NCBI RefSeq assembly: GCF_964340395.1
Contig: NC_135551.1
Span: 15,586,003 to 15,650,002, forward strand
Length of the DNA stretch: 64,000 nucleotides
Direction of reading: 5' to 3'
From: Glandiceps talaboti
Taxonomy: Eukaryota; Hemichordata; Enteropneusta; Spengelidae
A program made the position numbers and the translations under genes. This document shows, one piece after another, positions 61,201-64,000 of this stretch (positions are counted from its first letter, which is position 1; each line of letters begins with the position of its first letter). The notes under the pieces were generated by a model that saw only the letters and a program-made list of their open reading frames with translations, searched no databases and was not told the origin of the DNA.

Positions 61201-61566
61201 AACCTAACACTTTATATCCCATTTTCTTCCCAAAACTGCAACTTGATCACGTGAATGAAAAGGTGCATGACATCACGAATAATAATGAGCTCATTATAAT
61301 ACTACAAGCTTGGCTTATATTACTCACACACCTTTTATAACCCATTCCGTTATGTCAATTTCATAAACATCAGCTCCATCTGTACTGAAATGTTCACTCT
61401 TAAAAACTTCTTTTAAAAGGCTTCTCTTCGTTGATGTCTTTCCAGCACCAAAAGCTCCAACTAGCATAATTCGACCACGATACAACTTTTTCTTCGTGTC
61501 TGGAAATTCAGCTGCACGTTGAAGGTCCTTTTTATTGTAGATAAAAACATTGCTCCGGATTTTTAG
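53478..61566 (-). CDS. Roc-COR GTPase with C-terminal death effector domain (ROCO family), 5' end uncertain
   Basis: A large-GTPase-like signalling protein, probably cytoplasmic. Exons in order: 61,328-61,566; 58,679-58,979; 57,891-58,005; 57,279-57,421; 55,439-56,690; 54,788-54,818; 54,121-54,390; 53,478-53,487. All phases join, giving 786 residues from the first recognised exon. Roc domain: P-loop GAFGAGKTS (37-45), G3 DSAGQ (168-172), G4 TKKD in VIIVGTKKDLLDK (about 254-266). COR domain about 270-560, followed by a region with YRACLKCPCKHHELGK. Death effector domain about 698-783 (LYVQLCQELGHGDEKKLRGF, DIFQCLEEKGLI, LEKLMIAIDRRPLVKLFNRY). Roc-COR units bind and hydrolyse GTP and dimerise through COR; DEDs pair with other DEDs (FADD, caspase-8 type). 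No LRR or kinase was found. N-terminal exons may lie to the right. Confidence 0.85.
53815..54010 (-). pseudogene. decayed duplicate of the DED-exon end and its flank
   Basis: 53,815-53,880 is a diverged copy of 54,097-54,176: the last codons of the DED exon (AGCTATCGA, TTGGTTAA) and its donor (CAGGTTAG). 53,880-54,000 is a copy of 54,470-54,625 (AATCTCCATTTCTG, GCTCACTTTTAGGGAAAG, GGGTGCTCCTTCTTGTG). The body of the exon, 54,177-54,470, is missing from this copy. No intact frame. Confidence 0.7.
54121..54390 (-). CDS. exon encoding the death effector domain
   Basis: Acceptor CTTCCCAG|AATGTC. Encodes a six-helix DED-sized segment: LGSLYVQLCQELGHGDEKKL, then RGFLHGGPIPKRELENLKDP, VDIFQCLEEKGLIGRDNLEF and LEKLMIAIDRRPLVKLFNRY. 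Spacing and hydrophobic pattern match FADD/caspase-8 DEDs, including the charged helix near the end (the RxDL-like position reads IDRRPL). Confidence 0.85.
54687..54774. repeat. octamer repeat (AATAATGT/AATAATGA)n
   Basis: About 88 bp of AATAATGT and AATAATGA units just 3' of the donor of exon 6. Confidence 0.93.
54788..54818 (-). CDS. 31-nt microexon between COR and DED exons
   Basis: CTTACAG|ATGTTG to GATAG|GTAAGTG. Encodes the linker HVDRKNVSQDR using split codons on both sides; phase matches both neighbours. Confidence 0.7.
55089..55308. repeat. (TATG)n array with CATG and GT variants
   Basis: About 220 bp in the intron after the COR exon. It produces MYVC/IHTY ORFs on both strands that are artefacts unless the intron is retained. 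Confidence 0.96.
55439..56690 (-). CDS. large exon encoding the COR domain
   Basis: 1,252 nt, acceptor TTTTTTTCAG|GGTCGT, donor CAACAC|GTAAGTAT. Encodes the end of Roc and all of COR: helical LAEKRLRDIKDYIRKH, the KYFFLGEVPVKWIHLEL signature, a winged-helix-like section (GEIVHYVAKPELEDTVILD, VGWLVNLFKLVITQ), then IYFHFPGNFLPEGLYYKLVV. These are the conserved hallmarks of COR in ROCO proteins. Confidence 0.92.
57279..57421 (-). CDS. exon encoding the Roc G4 motif
   Basis: CATTTTCAG|ATTTCC to GATAAG|GTCGGT. Encodes FLSFWMNSIHAHARPDDSPS and PPVIIVGTKKDLLDK. HFW.NSIH.HA and the [T/N]KKD-type base-recognition motif are standard for ROCO GTPases. Confidence 0.9.
57546..57768. repeat. (CATA)n/(CA)n microsatellite
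   Basis: About 220 bp in the intron between the G4 exon and the preceding exon. Confidence 0.95.
57891..58005 (-). CDS. Roc exon between G3 and G4
   Basis: CCATAG|GTATTC to CAAAG|GTTGG. Encodes VFLTSRVIYILVTDLTKTLD and EILSSKAEGPWRDEWSVK; the beta-strand VIYILVTDL follows G3 directly as in other Roc domains. Confidence 0.88.
58679..58979 (-). CDS. Roc exon with the G3 motif
   Basis: CATTACAG|AGGAGA to CATCAG|GTATTT. Carries a long charged insert (KKQEYQKTPVKRTTTFRKRI, DDEKQSPSRNTERRFRERIQ) between G1 and G3, then LYFSLWDSAGQSLYYTTHQ with the GTPase G3 motif. Confidence 0.9.
60346..60664. mobile_element. 319-bp foldback element in the first recognised intron of the Roc-COR-DED gene
   Basis: Arms of about 140 bp are inverted copies with moderate divergence. 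Shared strings are AAAGGTTATAA, AATGACAAATTTCATAG, the region around GGCGGTA(C)GGTATGATCA, and GATTGTAGAT. The spacer is about 20 bp. No clear target duplication was found by eye. Confidence 0.75.
61328..61566 (-). CDS. Roc exon with the P-loop (first recognised exon)
   Basis: Encodes IRSNVFIYNKKDLQRAAEF, then YRGRIMLVGAFGAGKTSTKR and STDGADVYEIDITEWVIKG. GxxGxGKTS is the Walker A/G1 motif; STDG is the typical switch-I-region string of ROCO proteins. The donor was set at GGTGT|GTGAGTA because it gives phase 2, which the next exon needs. The acceptor ACAAG|CTAAAA is weak, so the left boundary of the coding sequence may be slightly different. Confidence 0.85.
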
Positions 61567-61897
61567 CTTGTAGGATTATGATTTTGCCTATTTGAGGCGT
61601 CTCTTTAAATACCTTGTCACACATAATCGATGTACGATTTGATTATAGTTTTTGCATCATTACCGGACAACGAAAATGTGTTGCCTTTAATAAGATGTAA
61701 TCTAGTTGATCATAATTGTATGAATAAATAAGGTGTACATACAAATAATTCACACAAACCACAATAATTGATTATTTTAGTATTTGATAGATTCACTCGC
61801 TTTGTACTATACTTTTTTTTGGAAACTTCATAAACTAATTAGTCTTTGATGTCTACTTTTTTGTAATACTCTACTGATATATCATCATTATACTCAC

Positions 61898-62215
61898 GTG
61901 TTTGGTATTTTCGTCCTGAAAAATAGAGACACACAGACATAGTGAGATATAAGCTTATTATTTAAACAAACAACAAAGTGAGCGACACATGCAGATTATA
62001 TAATGGAATCATAAAACTCACCAATATTTTAAACAGTGATAATTTACTAATTGAGTGACTGAAACAAACCTGAATCTTTTTCGGTTCGTTTTTAAAGCTA
62101 CAGTGAAAATCTTTTGTTGCATATGAAATACTGTTAGAAAACTTAGATTTTCAAAGAGTATTTTTACATTATAGATGTCAGCGTTGTCTGAACTTACCTT
62201 CCAGATGTCTTCACG
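61898..62215 (-). other. two candidate 18-nt upstream microexons
   Basis: 61,898-61,915 (TTTTTCAG|GACGAA to AACAC|GTGAGTA, encoding DENTKH) and 62,198-62,215 (ATTTAAG|CGTGAA to TGGAAG|GTAAGTT, encoding REDIWK). Both are bounded by usable splice sites, and both keep the phase 0 needed by the P-loop exon. Such short exons are easily found by chance. Confidence 0.25.
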
Positions 62216-62423
62216 CTTAAATGGGCAAATCAATCATACAGATAAACAAACCAACAAGTAGATTGAGAGAAGCAGCGAGAGACGTACACATAGAGATATG
62301 GGGAAGAGACAGTGAGAGACACACAGAATTAGTTAGTGGTAGACACAAACTGTAATTCCTAACTGATGTGTTAATTATATGTTAATTATATAAATTTTCT
62401 GCTGTACTCTAAGAATGAGGATA

Positions 62424-63890
62424 TGACTCATTTGTTAGTATTTATAGAAACGTATACAGTTGGATGTATTACATAGAACATGTAATATAAATATTTTCAT
62501 AAGAATTGATTTCAAAATATAAACATATCCATCATATTTATTGCATCACTAATAGATCATAGAGAGAAAGATAAGAAGCACCAATTCACACGTGCTATTA
62601 GTTTTAAACCAGACTTTAAACTTTTCAAATTGGTTATATCAACCGTTTGTGATGAATATAATTATGAGATTGCAACCCCCCAAAACTATTTAAAAAGCCA
62701 TGTATTATAATAATTGTATGATCCTCATTGCTTTAATCACCGATTCCTAAAGTGGCCACCATTAGGCAGGTAGACCTGTGAATCTATTTAGATCCTTAGG
62801 TTGAAAGGCATAAGCTTTAAAAATGAGTTGTCTTCTCATCACCTCGAGGAAGGAAAGTACACATCAGGATAAATGCACGTTATCTACCAGTTGACACGTT
62901 AGCTCAGCTGGTAAGAGCACTCTGACTAGTGTTTAGGGGACTTGGGTTCAATTCCTACAGGTGTCACTTTGATTTGCTCTTTTATACCACATCATAATTA
63001 TGTTCGATTAACAAATTCAGAAAATCGTCAACGCAAAAATATATAGTAGAAATGTGTTGGGGAATATGAAGTAAACTCTGTGATAATTCTAAGTAATATA
63101 CTTACCCTCTGGATACAGTGAATGAGTAATGCGGTACATAATAAAAAGTTCATGAAAGAGAGATAGAGATATGAAATTATTAGATAAACAGGTGGTAAAA
63201 GGATCATTATAAACGTTAAATAAACAATAACTTGAACACAATAATTACAATATTGTAAAATGCTAATTGACTAATTAACTCACGGGTTTAACTTTATTTC
63301 ACATTTATTCTTTTCGGAAAGATAAACAAAAACGTTGTAAGCGGCTGTAAATATGACTGTCATTTATTAGTATGTATAGAAAAGTCGAATAAGAAATCGT
63401 ATTGGAACTCTTAATGTGAAACTATTCAAATTACTATGTACGCGTCCTCTGTATTTACCGTATCACTAATGTACCATATAAGCATGATACGGAATTTACA
63501 ACCTAAAAACGATGTAAAACCAGAACGGCGTAATTAAAGTATGTTCATTTCATTTTCTACAAAACCCAAATTTCAAATTTTTAAAGTATCAATGTCGTCT
63601 CTTAGTATACGAAGTAAAATATAAAACATATGATATACAACGTAACAGTGATATATCTTGGAATAAAATTGTATATGAAATAATCTAGTAGCATGATATT
63701 CAGTAATATGCCAACCCGTCATCGTATTTAGTGTATCATCAATAAAATGAGACATTAAAAGAGAATGAAGATGAATTTATTATATAAACAGGTGGCAAAG
63801 GGATCGTTATAAACGGAAAACAAACAACAACACGATAATTACAATTTTATAAAAGGCTAATTGACTAATTAATTCAGTTGTTTACCTTTA
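62424..63890. repeat. diverged local direct duplication upstream of the Roc-COR-DED gene
   Basis: 62,424-62,560 resembles 63,354-63,480 (TATGACT...TTAGTATxTATAGAAA; ATCACTAAT). 63,155-63,300 resembles 63,750-63,890 (ATAAACAGGTGG.AAA.GGATC.TTATAAACG; GGCTAATTGACTAATTAA). The first copy carries about 325 bp of extra sequence that includes the tRNA-like element. Confidence 0.6.
62893..62966 (+). tRNA. tRNA-like sequence (pseudo-tRNA or SINE head)
   Basis: The 74-nt stretch folds partly as a cloverleaf: acceptor GACACGT with AGGTGTC (one mismatch) and D-arm GCTC-AGCTGGTAA-GAGC. The B-box-like GGTTCAATTCC is clear, and AGCTCAGCTGG resembles an A box. The anticodon stem (CTCTG/TTTAG) has mismatches, position 33 is C instead of U, and the T-stem has a mismatch. 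A working tRNA is therefore unlikely. It is better seen as a tRNA pseudogene or the head of a tRNA-derived SINE. Confidence 0.55.
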
Positions 63891-64000
63891 TAGACTCCAC
63901 GTACATGACTATAATCTCCATTGAAAACAAATATACACTTTATTTACTTACAAAGACAAGTAATATTGAAAAACACCTGTAAATTATATGTAGTGTACTG

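Overview
The window is AT-rich nuclear DNA from an invertebrate animal. It has spliced genes with canonical GT/AG introns, a CR1/L2-type LINE, many terminal-inverted-repeat (foldback) elements and long tetranucleotide microsatellites. The gene content (a single-minded bHLH-PAS gene, a mitochondrial ribosomal protein gene, and a Roc-COR GTPase carrying a death effector domain) fits a marine bilaterian such as a hemichordate, cephalochordate or lophotrochozoan. The sequence alone does not decide which. There is no prokaryotic gene structure.

Layout, all three recognised genes on the minus strand. (1) 1-7660: the first coding exon of single-minded (sim) at 7486-7660. The rest of that gene is off the left edge, so 1-7485 is probably its large first intron. 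(2) About 7.7-36 kb: no gene could be supported. This stretch holds the presumed sim upstream DNA, two adjacent cAMP-response-element palindromes near 13.4 kb, and a dense block of GATA/GACA/CATA/GA microsatellites (11.7-16.9, 28.6-29.8 and 33.0-34.7 kb). (3) 36,119-47,626: a complete seven-exon gene for mitochondrial ribosomal protein uS15m (MRPS15), 281 codons. Its largest intron (5.1 kb) contains a LINE at about 37.5-41.8 kb, and that LINE is itself split by a 919-bp TA-flanked transposon. (4) 41.9-48.9 kb: a cluster of small inverted-repeat elements. One is a 588-bp foldback with 9-bp target duplications, 49 bp upstream of the MRPS15 start codon. (5) 48.3-53.4 kb: some orphan splice-bounded ORFs, a foldback related to one at 35 kb, and a two-copy 293-bp tandem duplication. 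(6) 53,478-61,566 and possibly further right: a multi-exon Roc-COR GTPase ending in a death effector domain. Its 5' flank contains a diverged local duplication and a tRNA-like sequence.

The three genes show no obvious functional connection: transcription factor, mitochondrial translation, and a GTPase that probably signals through death-fold contacts. All exon models come from reading splice sites and phases by eye. Every internal exon of MRPS15 and of the Roc-COR-DED gene joins in phase, which is the main support for the models.
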